Assembly (NCBI GenBank): GCA_944321365.1
Contig: CALULA010000002.1
Coordinates: 186,001-250,000, forward strand
Origin: an uncultured Paraprevotella sp.
Lineage (GTDB): Bacteria > Bacteroidota > Bacteroidia > Bacteroidales > Bacteroidaceae
Length of the DNA: 64,000 nt
Reading direction: 5' to 3'
Each line of letters starts with the position of its first letter. Position 1 is the first letter of the stretch. Under the pieces are notes generated by a model. The model saw nothing but the letters and a program-made list of their open reading frames with translations, was not told where the DNA came from and did no database searches. Positions 18,531 to 27,900 of this stretch are shown one piece after another. Position numbers and translations under genes: made by a program.

Positions 18531-18736
18531 TTCTACATGTTTTGTTGCATTTATTTGCAGGTTTTAACTGTTTTTTTTGCAAAAATGCCGGTTTCTTTCC
18601 GCAAAGATGCGGTCGGCATTGCGGAAAAAACATTTTTTTTGTGGGCAACGCGCAATCCGTTTGTGCGCACGATGCGGTAAAATGGTCCGCATTCCCGGAA
18701 AAAAGGGTCCGCAAAGCAGTTCTCCGCCGTGCTTTT
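18531..18736. repeat. 22-bp-phased array of TTGCGCAA-like cores (locus A)
   Basis: Eight-base cores occur with starts exactly 22 bp apart: TTTTGCAA 18575, TTCCGCAA 18597, TTGCGGAA 18619, GTGGGCAA 18641, GTGCGCAC 18663, GTCCGCAT 18685, GTCCGCAA 18707. Weaker in-phase copies are TTCTACAT 18531, ATTTGCAG 18553 and GTGCTTTT 18729. The 14 bases between cores are not conserved. Extra copies of ATGCGG lie 10-12 bp from the cores (18609, 18673), about one helical turn. The period is not a multiple of three, so it does not reflect coding. See also the loci at 32.7 and 55.9 kb. Confidence 0.6.
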
Positions 18737-19221
18737 TGCGGTTCTTTTCTCTACTTTGCACCGGGAAACCTCTTCTGTCTGAATATCAAAAAGTAAGCCA
18801 TACGCCCCAATGGCTGACGTGCTCTGCTGTCTCTTGCGCACGACTTTCTCCGCGTGCGTGCACCGGTCCGGCAAAAGCCGCTTTCCGCTGACGGAATGAC
18901 AAGACTCCGGTGTGTGAGAATCTGTCTGTTTGCCGTTGACAGTCATCCGCCCGCAAATACGCCGTTCTCACGGGGCGGATTTTACATATTGTCAGTGTGG
19001 CAGTATGTAAGTTGCGGAGGCTTGCGGAAAGTCCGCCGGAGGGGCCGTCGCTCCGCCGTGCAGAGTAGCCTTTTGCGGTGTGGCGGGCGAGTCTGTTCTA
19101 TGGTTTCCCACGGCTCTGTTGTGTTGCGCACGCCGCCTGTCGCTATAGTGCGTGGCGGCAGGCGGTGTCCTTCGTCTTGCGGCGCGGAACTTGTGTTTTT
19201 GCGGTCGGGCGGAGACAGACC

Positions 19222-19260
19222 AGGACGCTTCCCGCCATGTGACATGGCAGGGAGCGTCCT
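19222..19260 (-). terminator. Hairpin after the metallophosphoesterase gene
   Basis: AGGACGCTTCCCGCCATGT (19222-19240) pairs with ACATGGCAGGGAGCGTCCT (19242-19260) with two mismatches, a 19-base stem. It lies 33 bases beyond the phosphoesterase stop. There is no strong T run on the minus strand. Confidence 0.6.
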
Positions 19261-19293
19261 GATTGCGGCACAAGAATATATGCTCTGTCGTGA

Positions 19294-20229
19294 TTATTTC
19301 GTGCGTTTCACCGTATGGATAATCTTGCCCGATGAGTCAATCATGTGCAGGCAGAGTTCGTTCTTGTCCACGGTGATGAGCGAGTAGCCTGCGGCGGGGC
19401 TGCAGAACACTGTGCCTTCGACGGCCTTCACCGGACGGCTGAGCGAGCCGGAGGTGTTCACCACATAGTCGATGTCGCTGCCCGGCATGCGGATGTGCTG
19501 GAAGTTGTGGATGTGGCCGCACAGGTACATGGCCACGTTCTTGTGCTTGCGCAGGATGGTGTCCACCTTCTTCTGCATGTCCGTGCGCTCGGAGTCGCTC
19601 TTGTCCGTATCGGCATAGATGGGGTGGTGGCCCACCACGAGCACCCAGTCCTCCTGGGCGGCTGTCAGCACGGAGTCTATCCACGCCAGCTGTTTCTGGT
19701 CGTCCTGCTTGCCGGCGTCGGGGTATTTCTCCGTGTCCTTGCGGTACTTCTCTATCAGCGACGGGGTGTCTATCATCACCAGGCGCAGCGTGGTGCCGTC
19801 CTCCTCCATCACCTTGGTGTAGTAGCGTGCGGGCACGTTCCAGCGGGCACTGACGTTGCTGTAGTCGATAACGGCCTGCGTGTTGCCGCGGTACTCGTGG
19901 TTGCCGCAGATGGCATACCACGGGAGCATCAGGTCAGGGTGGCTGTAGATCAGTTCGTAGTTGGTCATCCAGAGCGGGTCGCTCGTGCTGCGCACGCCCT
20001 CGAAGTGGTGTACGTCGCCGGCGGCCACGACAAACTCAATGTCGATGTTCTCTGCCATCCGTCCCATCAGTTCGGCAATGGGTTTCTGTTCGTAGTAGCC
20101 GTTGCGGCCCAGGTCGTTGGCCAGATAGAAGTTGAGCGGCTTCTCGACGGCCTTCCATTCGGAGGCGTCCTGTGCCGGTGCGATGAGGGCGCAGGCGGCG
20201 AATAGGATACTCAGAAAGATTTTCTTCAT
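19294..20229 (-). CDS. Secreted calcineurin-like metallophosphoesterase
   Basis: A 311-residue protein with a signal peptide (MKKIFLSILFAACALIAPA) and the metallophosphatase blocks in order: GDVHHFEG, CGNHEYRG, VVGHHPIY and CGHIHNFQH, which supply the histidines and asparagine for a two-metal site. The usual first DxH block is altered to FYLANDLGRNG, so one metal ligand may differ. It should hydrolyse phosphomono- or diesters in the periplasm or at the surface, with purple-acid-phosphatase-like features. It is the last gene of a minus-strand group with a beta-helix lipoprotein and a TonB receptor, which suggests it acts on a compound that the receptor captures or whose products it imports. 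Confidence 0.85.
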   Translation of the reverse strand: MKKIFLSILFAACALIAPAQDASEWKAVEKPLNFYLANDLGRNGYYEQKPIAELMGRMAENIDIEFVVAAGDVHHFEGVRSTSDPLWMTNYELIYSHPDLMLPWYAICGNHEYRGNTQAVIDYSNVSARWNVPARYYTKVMEEDGTTLRLVMIDTPSLIEKYRKDTEKYPDAGKQDDQKQLAWIDSVLTAAQEDWVLVVGHHPIYADTDKSDSERTDMQKKVDTILRKHKNVAMYLCGHIHNFQHIRMPGSDIDYVVNTSGSLSRPVKAVEGTVFCSPAAGYSLITVDKNELCLHMIDSSGKIIHTVKRTK

Positions 20230-20256
20230 AAGTGTTACGTTTATGGGTTTTAAAGA

Positions 20257-20303
20257 GACCCGTTTCCCTGAAGACTGCTGTGCGGCTTACCGGGAAGCGG
20301 GTC
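20257..20303 (-). other. Intercistronic hairpin before the phosphoesterase gene
   Basis: GACCCGTTTCCC (20257-20268) faces GGGAAGCGGGTC (20292-20303), a 12-base stem with one imperfect pair. It sits in the 100-base gap between the lipoprotein and phosphoesterase genes and could tune expression of the last gene or be a partial terminator. Confidence 0.4.
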
Positions 20304-20329
20304 CGGTTTAATGATAGTTTATGGTTTCC

Positions 20330-21760
20330 TTACTGGGGCTGGTTGCATCCGAACCATGCGCCTACGGCAGGCGAGGTGTAGGTCTGTCCGCCCACGCTCA
20401 GGCCGTTGGTGGCGAAGTGTGGCTGTGCGAACGCCTCGTTGCCGCTGTAGGCTCCGTTGAAGGCCACGGTCGGGGTGAAGTCCCAGCTGTCATTGTAGAT
20501 CACGTTGCGCATGCTGGCTCCCTCCAGGTCGTAGTTGCGGAACTGCGGGTTGTAGTAGTTGCCTTCGGTGGCTATCAGGCTGTTGCCGTCTACAGCCGGG
20601 ATGACGGTGCCGTCTTCTGCGGTGCTCTCGGCGATGTGATAGTCCTCATGGTCGTAGTTGTAGCCTCTCCATGCGTAGTCGATGCCCTGTCCGGGGATGA
20701 TTTCACCGTCGTCTTCCCATTCGGTGATGATAAGGTCGCTCGGTGTGGAGGCCGACACGTAACAGTTGTAGTCGATGACCGAGCGGGTGTCGAATCCCTC
20801 TTCCGGGTTGTTCGGGTCATCCCAGCTGGGCACTTGTGCGCGGTACTTGCAGTTGACCATCATGTTGTTGAACACGTTGGCCAGCACGTTGTTCTCGACA
20901 TAGACGCAGCCGCCCTTCTCTCCGTCGCGGCGCCATCCGGCGTTGAGGATAGTGTTGTTGTAAGCCGTCACCTCGGCCTGGTAGCGGTTCTCGCTCTGCC
21001 CGTCGCTGGAGAGCTTCAGGCCGTTGGTGTTGGGCGAATACATGATGTTGCGTGCCACGTCGACGATGCATCCCGACTTCACGTTCACGGCCTCTTCACC
21101 GTCGTAGCCGTTGCCGGCGAAGATGTTGCCGGCGATGATGCCGCGCCCGCCCATCATGTAGATGCCGTCCGACTGTCCGTAGCGGATGACGCTGTTGGTG
21201 ACAACGTAGCGTCCGTTGGGGTTGTTGGTGGTAATCTGCGGATAGATGTCGTCTCCGGCCGTGTAGTAGCCTGCGCTGGCTGCGGGCGAACCTTGTACCA
21301 CCTCGCCTCCGGTGTACTCTATGACGGTGTGGTCGATGAGCATCTCCTCGCAGGATGCGTAGGCCACGATGCCGCCCCACTCATGGTCGGCGTTATGGAT
21401 GTTGGCCGTGGTGCGCTCGTCTTCGGGGATGGTCATCAGGATGGGTTTCTCTGCCGTACCCTTGCAGTAGAGGTTACCGCGGACGATGAATTCCACGGGC
21501 ACGTGGTTGGTGCCTGTGCCTCCGGTGGTGAAGATTATGGTTGCGCCTTCCTCAATGGTCAGCGAACTGCCTTCCGGCACTACGAGATGTCTGTCCACGT
21601 ACACCACGGTGTCGGCAGGCCATACACCGGATGCGGTCATTGTCCCGTCGTCTGTCGGGGGCGGTACGGGTGTACTTTCGTTGTCATCGTCACACGCGGT
21701 GGTGGTCACTCCCAGTGTGGCCATCATGGCCACGGCATACAGATAGTGTTTCAGTCTCAT
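20330..21760 (-). CDS. Surface lipoprotein with right-handed beta-helix
   Basis: A 476-residue protein. The N-terminus is a lipoprotein signal peptide ending at the cysteine of TTTACDDDNE; acidic residues directly after the acylated cysteine are the Bacteroidetes export signal that sends lipoproteins to the cell surface. The body has repeating short strands and turns (LTIEEGATIIF, GGIVAYASCEEMLIDHTVIEY, NVIYNDSWDF), typical of parallel beta-helix proteins that bind or cleave polymers. No catalytic motif was recognised. It lies 50 bases after a TonB receptor gene, in the position of a SusD-like partner, but it is not a SusD homologue. A ligand-capturing role is inferred. Confidence 0.75.
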   Translation of the reverse strand: MRLKHYLYAVAMMATLGVTTTACDDDNESTPVPPPTDDGTMTASGVWPADTVVYVDRHLVVPEGSSLTIEEGATIIFTTGGTGTNHVPVEFIVRGNLYCKGTAEKPILMTIPEDERTTANIHNADHEWGGIVAYASCEEMLIDHTVIEYTGGEVVQGSPAASAGYYTAGDDIYPQITTNNPNGRYVVTNSVIRYGQSDGIYMMGGRGIIAGNIFAGNGYDGEEAVNVKSGCIVDVARNIMYSPNTNGLKLSSDGQSENRYQAEVTAYNNTILNAGWRRDGEKGGCVYVENNVLANVFNNMMVNCKYRAQVPSWDDPNNPEEGFDTRSVIDYNCYVSASTPSDLIITEWEDDGEIIPGQGIDYAWRGYNYDHEDYHIAESTAEDGTVIPAVDGNSLIATEGNYYNPQFRNYDLEGASMRNVIYNDSWDFTPTVAFNGAYSGNEAFAQPHFATNGLSVGGQTYTSPAVGAWFGCNQPQ

Positions 21761-21810
21761 AAGATAAGTATTTTTTAATTGGTATATGTATTGTCAGATG
21801 TCTGTCTGTT

Positions 21811-24444
21811 TCAGAGCCGGTAGCGCACGCCGATCATGATGTTGCGTCCGTTCCAGGATTCGCGTTCCACCACGTTGCCGTCCTCGCGGCGCGAGGTGAC
21901 GTTCACGGTGTGGTCGCCCCGGTTGATGTAGCGCAGGATGGGCGTGTCGAGCAGGTTGGAGGCCTTGGCGAACAGGGTCAGCCCGAACTTGAAGCCTTTC
22001 TCCACAGAGGCGTCAAGCTGGAAGAAGCCCCGCTCCCAGATGTCGTCATCGGCCCAGGTGGAGATGTCGGCCAGCCGCTTGCCGGTGTAGGTACCCAGCA
22101 GCTGCCCTTCCCATCCGTAACGCTTGCTCTTGAACAGGAGCGAGAGATTGGCCACGTGGGCCGCCTGTCCGTAGAGGGGCCGCGTCTGGTTCACCATCAC
22201 CACATCGTTGCCTTCCATGCGCTGCTTGGGGGTGGTGATGCTGGAGTGCGTGTAGGTGTAGTTGCCCTTGATGCCCAGCCAGTTGAAGTATTTCATGATA
22301 TCTACTTCCACACCCCAGTTGGTGGCCGTGCCGAAGTTCATGGGTTTGTACTTGAGGTCCTGTCCCTCGGTGAGCAGTCCGTACTCGATGGGGTCCTTGA
22401 TGTTCTTGTAGAACACGCCTATCATGAACTGTTCGCTGGTGCGTGGGAAGAACTCATAGCGCAGGTCCAGGTTGTCGGCCACGGTGTGCTTCAGGTCGGG
22501 GTTACCCTCCTCGTTGTAGTCGTCGCCGATGAGGCTGTAGGGCACAATCTCGAAGAAGCTGGGCCGGTTCACGGCGCGGTAGTAGGACAGGCGCAGGTTG
22601 GCGTTCTCGTGTACCTGGTATTTCAGGTGTGCGCTGGGCAGCCAGTCCCAGTACTTCTGCCGTCCTTCGGGGTCGGCGTTGTCGCCAGGGAACTTCAGGG
22701 TGTAGCCCTGGTCGGTGTGCTCGGCCCGCAATCCGGCGTTCACTTCCCAAAGCGGGCGGGTGTATTTGAGCATGAGATAGGCCGCCCCGATGCATTCGTT
22801 TGCGTCGTAGTTGAGCGGGTCGGCGATGTTGCCGTAGCGGCGGCGCGGGGTGAACTCGATGTCGTCGAAGTTCTCCCAGTCGTAGCCCGTCTCGGAGTTG
22901 AACGTATAGCTGTTGTAGAAGCTGCCGCGCTTCTTGTCGCGGTAGGCTCCTCCGACCTTGAAGTCCATGGTTTGCCCGCCGTCCATTTTCAGCCTGTAGT
23001 TCAGGTTGACCTGGGCCGACAGGTCGCGGTCGGAGTTATGCTCCCACCGTCGCTCGGCACTGTTCTGCGAGTACACGCGGCGGCCGTTGAACTCCATCTT
23101 CACCTGGTCCGGAGTCTCGTTATAGGCCTTGGAGCCGTTGGCGGCCCAGTCGAGCAGGAGCGCGCCGTCCGGCAGGAAGTGGTGCTCGCCTTTCAGGGTG
23201 GAGTTGAAGATGTACTGGTGATTCCACTTGAGGCGCACCTCGCGGTCCTGTTCGTCGGCACCGTCGCGCACCTCGCCCTCGCGCAGGTCCATGTAGCCGT
23301 TATACCAAGTGAGTTTGTTGGTCTCGTTGATGCGGTAGTCCAGCTTCAGGTGTGCACCGGTGCGCGTCTGCCGCACGGAGTAGAGGCGGTGCAGCGTGCC
23401 GTGCTGCGTGGTGCCGGGGCGGTACTCGATGTCGCTTTCCCGTCCGCGGCTGGTGTTCTGGAAGCTGGCGGCCAGCATGACGCCCAGGTGATTGTCGAAG
23501 AAGCGGTCGCCGTAGGACAGTCCCGCCGTGAGGTCGGGCAGGGGGCGCTTCTCGGTCATGTGCAGCGGTGCGCGGTCGAAGTATTCTGCTTCCATGCGGC
23601 TGCCGGTCTGCGTGGTGCCCAGCCGCTCGTCGGGCGACTTCTTGTTGATGTCGCCCCATGCGAACGATTGGAAGTCGCGGTCGAAGAACATGGTGTTGTA
23701 TCCGGTGGAGATGTTGGCGGTGAACTGCCGCTGCATGGGTGCGTCCTTCATCACGAGGTTCACGGCTCCGCCTATGCCGTCGGCCTCCATGTCCGCCGTG
23801 AGCGACTTGGTCACCTCCAGACGGTCGAGCATCTCGCTGGGGAAGATGTCCAGCGGCACGAAGCGGTCGCGGTTGTCAGGGCTGGAGATTTTCACACCGT
23901 TCACCAGCGTATAGTTGTAACGTTTGTCCATGCCGCGCAGGATGGCATACTGCCCCTCGCCGCTGGAGTTGCGCTCGATGGTCACGCCGCTCATGCGCTG
24001 TATGACGTTGGCCACGGTGATGTCCGGGCTTAGTTCGATGGCCTTGGCACTCATCACGTTCACCACGTTCATGGCGTTCTTCTCGATGAGCCGTGCGCCG
24101 GCTTCGGATCGTCCGGGGTTGTGGGCTGTGACAGTAACGCTTCTTAGTTCGATCTCCTTACTGATGAGGGGGATTTCGATGTTTTCGTTGTTTGATGCTA
24201 CCTTCATCTCGAAAGGTTGGTAGCCCATATAGGTACATACAAGTGTGCAACTGTTACCGATACTAATGTTGAATGTTCCGTCCAATCCGCTCACTACAGC
24301 CTGCGTCGGGCTTTCTTTTATCATCACTTTTGCACCGATAATTTCTTCACCGGTTTGTGCGTCTTTAATCTTACCTTTGATGACTTTACTTTCAGCTTGC
24401 AGGGTTAATATACTGCAAATGAGCAATGGCCAACATCTTTTCAT
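21811..24444 (-). CDS. TonB-dependent outer-membrane receptor
   Basis: A receptor of 877 residues from the chosen ATG 24442-24444 (MKRCWPLLICSILTLQAES, a signal peptide after an AGGAAAAAAG ribosome site). A longer frame from a TTG at 24477 starts inside the -7 element and is rejected. A carboxypeptidase-regulatory-like domain (about residues 20-100) precedes the plug domain, with GQYAILRGMDKRYNYTLVNG, and a large beta-barrel ending in IMIGVRYRL with the usual final aromatic-type strand. It imports a large or scarce compound across the outer membrane with energy from TonB. The partners downstream are a beta-helix lipoprotein and a phosphoesterase instead of SusD, so the substrate may be a phosphorylated compound. 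Confidence 0.9.
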   Translation of the reverse strand: MKRCWPLLICSILTLQAESKVIKGKIKDAQTGEEIIGAKVMIKESPTQAVVSGLDGTFNISIGNSCTLVCTYMGYQPFEMKVASNNENIEIPLISKEIELRSVTVTAHNPGRSEAGARLIEKNAMNVVNVMSAKAIELSPDITVANVIQRMSGVTIERNSSGEGQYAILRGMDKRYNYTLVNGVKISSPDNRDRFVPLDIFPSEMLDRLEVTKSLTADMEADGIGGAVNLVMKDAPMQRQFTANISTGYNTMFFDRDFQSFAWGDINKKSPDERLGTTQTGSRMEAEYFDRAPLHMTEKRPLPDLTAGLSYGDRFFDNHLGVMLAASFQNTSRGRESDIEYRPGTTQHGTLHRLYSVRQTRTGAHLKLDYRINETNKLTWYNGYMDLREGEVRDGADEQDREVRLKWNHQYIFNSTLKGEHHFLPDGALLLDWAANGSKAYNETPDQVKMEFNGRRVYSQNSAERRWEHNSDRDLSAQVNLNYRLKMDGGQTMDFKVGGAYRDKKRGSFYNSYTFNSETGYDWENFDDIEFTPRRRYGNIADPLNYDANECIGAAYLMLKYTRPLWEVNAGLRAEHTDQGYTLKFPGDNADPEGRQKYWDWLPSAHLKYQVHENANLRLSYYRAVNRPSFFEIVPYSLIGDDYNEEGNPDLKHTVADNLDLRYEFFPRTSEQFMIGVFYKNIKDPIEYGLLTEGQDLKYKPMNFGTATNWGVEVDIMKYFNWLGIKGNYTYTHSSITTPKQRMEGNDVVMVNQTRPLYGQAAHVANLSLLFKSKRYGWEGQLLGTYTGKRLADISTWADDDIWERGFFQLDASVEKGFKFGLTLFAKASNLLDTPILRYINRGDHTVNVTSRREDGNVVERESWNGRNIMIGVRYRL

Positions 24445-24474
24445 ATCTTTTTTCCTTTCCTCTGAATTCCGCTG

Positions 24475-24482
24475 CAAAGGTA
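24475..24482 (-). promoter_or_regulatory. -7 element of the TonB receptor operon
   Basis: TACCTTTG on the minus strand matches TAnnTTTG, 30 bases before the receptor ATG. The -33 region has no TTTG, which suggests help from an activator. Confidence 0.55.
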
Positions 24483-24498
24483 CGGTGAGGATATTACG

Positions 24499-24561
24499 GT
24501 GCAGTTACGTGCAGATTAAAATGCAATGAACTTCAGTGCGGGTGTGCATAGCCTTTTGCAG
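24499..24561. repeat. Cluster of TGCA direct repeats upstream of the TonB receptor promoter
   Basis: Copies of (G/A/T)TGCA occur at 24500, 24510, 24522, 24545 and 24557, with GTGCG at 24536. They span the place where an activator would bind upstream of the -7 element at 24475-24482, and that promoter has a poor -33 region. This may be an operator for the receptor operon. Confidence 0.35.
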
Positions 24562-24934
24562 CATCCGGTTTTTCGTCAGGATGTGACAGTCAGAGATGTT
24601 TGTCAGGAGGTGTTGTATTGATATGTTGTTTGAAGCTTGGAGGTAAGTCCTTGATATAGTCGGAGCATTATCGGGTTTTCATGCCTTAAATTGGCCGGGC
24701 TGTTTTTGCAGCATGGCGAGGGTGTATGTGAAATGAACTGTTTTTGGTCCTGCTTGGTGGCAGTATATGTTTCAGTGATGTTTCAGCCCGTAACCCTTTT
24801 TATATAAGTAATTTATCCTTCAGTCTGAAAGATGAAGGGCTTTTTTGGGAAAACTCTTGTAGAGGGAGATGTGAACGGTGTGGCTTGTTCCGATAAACCG
24901 TTCATGTGAACCATGTAAATAGAGTGGCGTTGTA
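24562..24934. other. Intergenic stretch without a gene
   Basis: No gene or RNA was recognised between the receptor control region and the terminator of the GH30 gene. A long stretch of this may serve as a leader or regulatory region for the receptor operon. Confidence 0.4.
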
Positions 24935-24976
24935 ATTCCTATAGAATGAGGTTCTGCCACCTCATTCTATAGGAAT
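24935..24976 (-). terminator. Hairpin terminator after the GH30 gene
   Basis: ATTCCTATAGAATGAGGT (24935-24952) and ACCTCATTCTATAGGAAT (24959-24976) are perfect 18-base complements around a 6-base loop, starting 8 bases beyond the GH30 stop. Confidence 0.75.
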
Positions 24977-24984
24977 ATGGATTT

Positions 24985-27900
24985 TTATGGTACCAGCACT
25001 TTGCGTACTTCACCGTTGCATTCAATCATGTAGATGCCCGTGGGCAGTCCGCTTGTCCGGTCGATTTGCATGCCGGACAGGTTGTAGACCTTGTACGGGG
25101 CGTCGGCATATACCGTGATGCTTCCCTTTGAGGTCGTTACGCGGAATGTAGTCCCGTCGTGCCCGACAGCATCAATGGCCGTTGTTTTCTCCGAAACATA
25201 GAACAAGCGGTAGTCATCAGATGAAAACCATGTGCCGGTCCATTCTTTGCCGGTGAGGAACTTGTCATTAGTAAAACCAATGTCTAACCGATGGTCTGTC
25301 ACTATGATATTTTTGATTTCAACGGTTTGCCAGCCAAATCCTTTGCCGTTGTTGACGGCTTTTTCCGGTGAGCCGTTTTCGGCATTTTCCCAGATGGGGC
25401 CGCCGTCATTGCCTTCCGTTCCGTATTTTGCAATCTCTTGTGACAGATCTTGTGTGGCAGTATGAGCTGTAATGAATGCTCCCTCGCCGCTGGAACGGGC
25501 AGCGCATTGCAGGGTATAAGTGCCATTGGGCAGCCCTTCTATGGTTTGGTGACCGGTGTAATAGAGCGATCCGGGCGTGGCGTTGTAGGAGTCGAAATAG
25601 TGGTTTGCCGTATTGCCGCTGTAGTGCTGGCCGGTCTTCACCTTGGCATCGCCGTTGGTGAGGCTGAGTTCCCAGCCGGCCGGGTCTCCGTTGGCTCCGA
25701 AAGTTTCCAGGTCGGCACTCTGGATGGCGAAGGTGTAGTCTGACGTATCTCCGGGGAGTTGTGTCAGGCGTACGAGCAAGATGGCTTCATCCAGTTGCCG
25801 GATGAGGTCGTTGAAAGCGGCTGTTGTCTGCACTTGCGGCAAGAGGGCCGTTTGTTCGTCAGTGATTTGCCGCAAGGAGTTCCGTTCTTCTCCGGCGTAG
25901 GTCTCATCGGCGGCGTAAGCCAATGCTTCGTCCAGTTTCCTGAAATAGGCTTGTGCGGCTTTCAGCAGTTCGTCACAATGCTGTACGGTGGCGGTTGTGG
26001 CGTCGTCTGCTTCCATGCGGCTGGCCAGTGCGTCTGTCAGGTCCTGCAAGGCCTTTTTAGCCGTTTCGGAGTCCAGTGTTTCTTTCAATTCCCCGGTGGC
26101 AGACAGCGTGCTGTTGTAGGCGGTGATGGCCGTGTTGGAAGCGGCTGAGCTCGTAATGGCTGTTTCGAGTGATGACAGGGTGGTTTTCAGGGCCTGCAGG
26201 CTGGCGTTTTCCTGCCCAAGGGTTTCTTTTGCCTGTGTGATGGCGTTTTGCAGACGTACTTTGTCGGCAATCAGCCCGGCTTCGATTTGGGCAATTTCGG
26301 CCTCGGCCAGTTTGTCTTCCACGGCGGTCCGTGCTTGCTCTGTTTCTTCTGCAGAGTTTTCTTCACCAAAGTATTCCAGGCTGAAATCGGTCACGCAGAA
26401 CCATCCTTTAGTGCCTCCGCCCGATGTCGAGGCGTAGCCGATGCGGAGGTTGCCGTCTTCTCCAACGAAGATTTTGTCGGTTGTTTGGTCTTCCCACCCT
26501 TCCGTACTCCATAGGCCAAGGGCTTTAACTGGGGAGGTTACGGTCATACTGCTGCTGGTGGCGTAGGCGTGTTGGTCGGTGATTTCATCCGGACCGCACA
26601 ACGAACGGCAATTTATCTGATACCAACCCGGCAGCAAGCCTTTAATATCTTGATAGATGTTCAGCGAGGTGAAGTTGTCCGACCAGTTGTTATAGCAAGT
26701 CTTTTCCATAACGGTCCATGCCTTGCAGTCTCCGCTCTGCATTACATTAGCTTGTGTCCAGCCGTTAGCCCAGTCGGAAAAGTCTGCGTTTTGAATGAAT
26801 GCTGAGAAGTCTGCGGGATTTTCTGTCGTGGCATTTGCCGATTGCAGATACATACGTACAGCGTTATTCAGCTTGTTCGTGGCTTCTGACAGTTCCGTTT
26901 CTGTGGCCGTGGCGTTTTGCAGTACATTTCCGGCAGCTTCAATGGCTTGCAGGAAAGCTTCCTTACCGGCAAAGTCGACAGAGGATAAGGCTTGTGCCCG
27001 TTCATAAAGGGCCTGCAGCTGTTCACGCGTCCCTGTGGCTTGTCCGTTCTGAGCGTTTCGGATGGCGGTTTTCAGCTGTTGGATTGCCTGATTGATTTGT
27101 GTCTCATCCGTGCTGCCGGACAAGGCTTGTCCGGCTTCGATGGCTGATTGCAGCTGTTTGGCTGCGGACTCGTCCAAGTTTGTCTGGTCTATGGCTTTTG
27201 CTTCGTCTGTCAGCAAGGCCAGTTGTGCACCGGTGTTACCGAATACATAGCTGCTGAATGAATTGGCCGGGAGAGTTGTACTCAGATATTTTTCATCAAT
27301 AGACAGGGTGATGGTGCGCGGTGTGTCGCCGCGATTACCGGCTACGATGATGACGGTACCGTCCGGTGTACGTGCGGCCAATACTTCGGCATCGGTGTCT
27401 GTTCCGGTGGAAGAACCTTTCAGAATTTCAGAACCCGGTGAAATGAAATGGCTATAATGTTTTACTGCATAGTATTCCGGTGTGTATTCAGCCGTACGGG
27501 TGTTTGCATCTACGTGGATGAGTGAGTTTTGTATCCAGTTCCAGGTGCTGGATCCGTTGCCTTGCAGCACTGCATTCCAATAAGTATATTTTTCGCATCC
27601 TCCTCCTACGTACTGATTGATGAGATAGAAAGTCCATTCTCCGGCTCCCCAGTCGAATGTGCCACTTCCGCATTCGCTTTCTGTCTGTTGAAACGTCATA
27701 TTCGGATAGCGATAGGTCAGTTCGGGCAATGCGGCGCGTCCTTCCCATTGCAGACCGACGCCTTTGAAGTACTTCTGTACACCGTCATGTTGCAGAATCT
27801 GCTCGAAAACGTCCATGCTGCCCGTGTTCATGGTACCCACTATCAGTTCTACTTCCGGTTGATGTTCGGCGAAGTACGGGCCCAGATACTCTCCCAAAAA

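Larger units (their letters stand above)
18178..19221. other. Long convergent intergenic region without a supported gene
   Basis: About 1 kb between the cysS terminator and the phosphoesterase terminator. Several short open frames exist on both strands, but none has a ribosome site, a family motif or a promoter, and they overlap each other heavily. What the stretch does hold is structure: a 23-base palindrome (18450-18472), a 22-bp-phased core array (18531-18736) and a 9-bp inverted repeat (18596-18627). A small RNA cannot be excluded. Confidence 0.6.

Noticed and set aside
18531..18736. CRISPR array
   Set aside because: Cores are only 8 bases and spacers 14 bases, far shorter than known CRISPR units, and no cas gene is in the window.
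18145..18971. Several short frames in the gap after cysS
   Set aside because: They overlap each other on both strands, have no promoter or ribosome site and no motif, and the region shows structural repeats instead.
20321..21778. Plus-strand frame of 485 codons
   Set aside because: Antisense to the beta-helix lipoprotein gene, whose signal peptide and family features are convincing.
21910..24033. Plus-strand frame of 707 codons
   Set aside because: Antisense to the TonB receptor; a shadow caused by codon bias.
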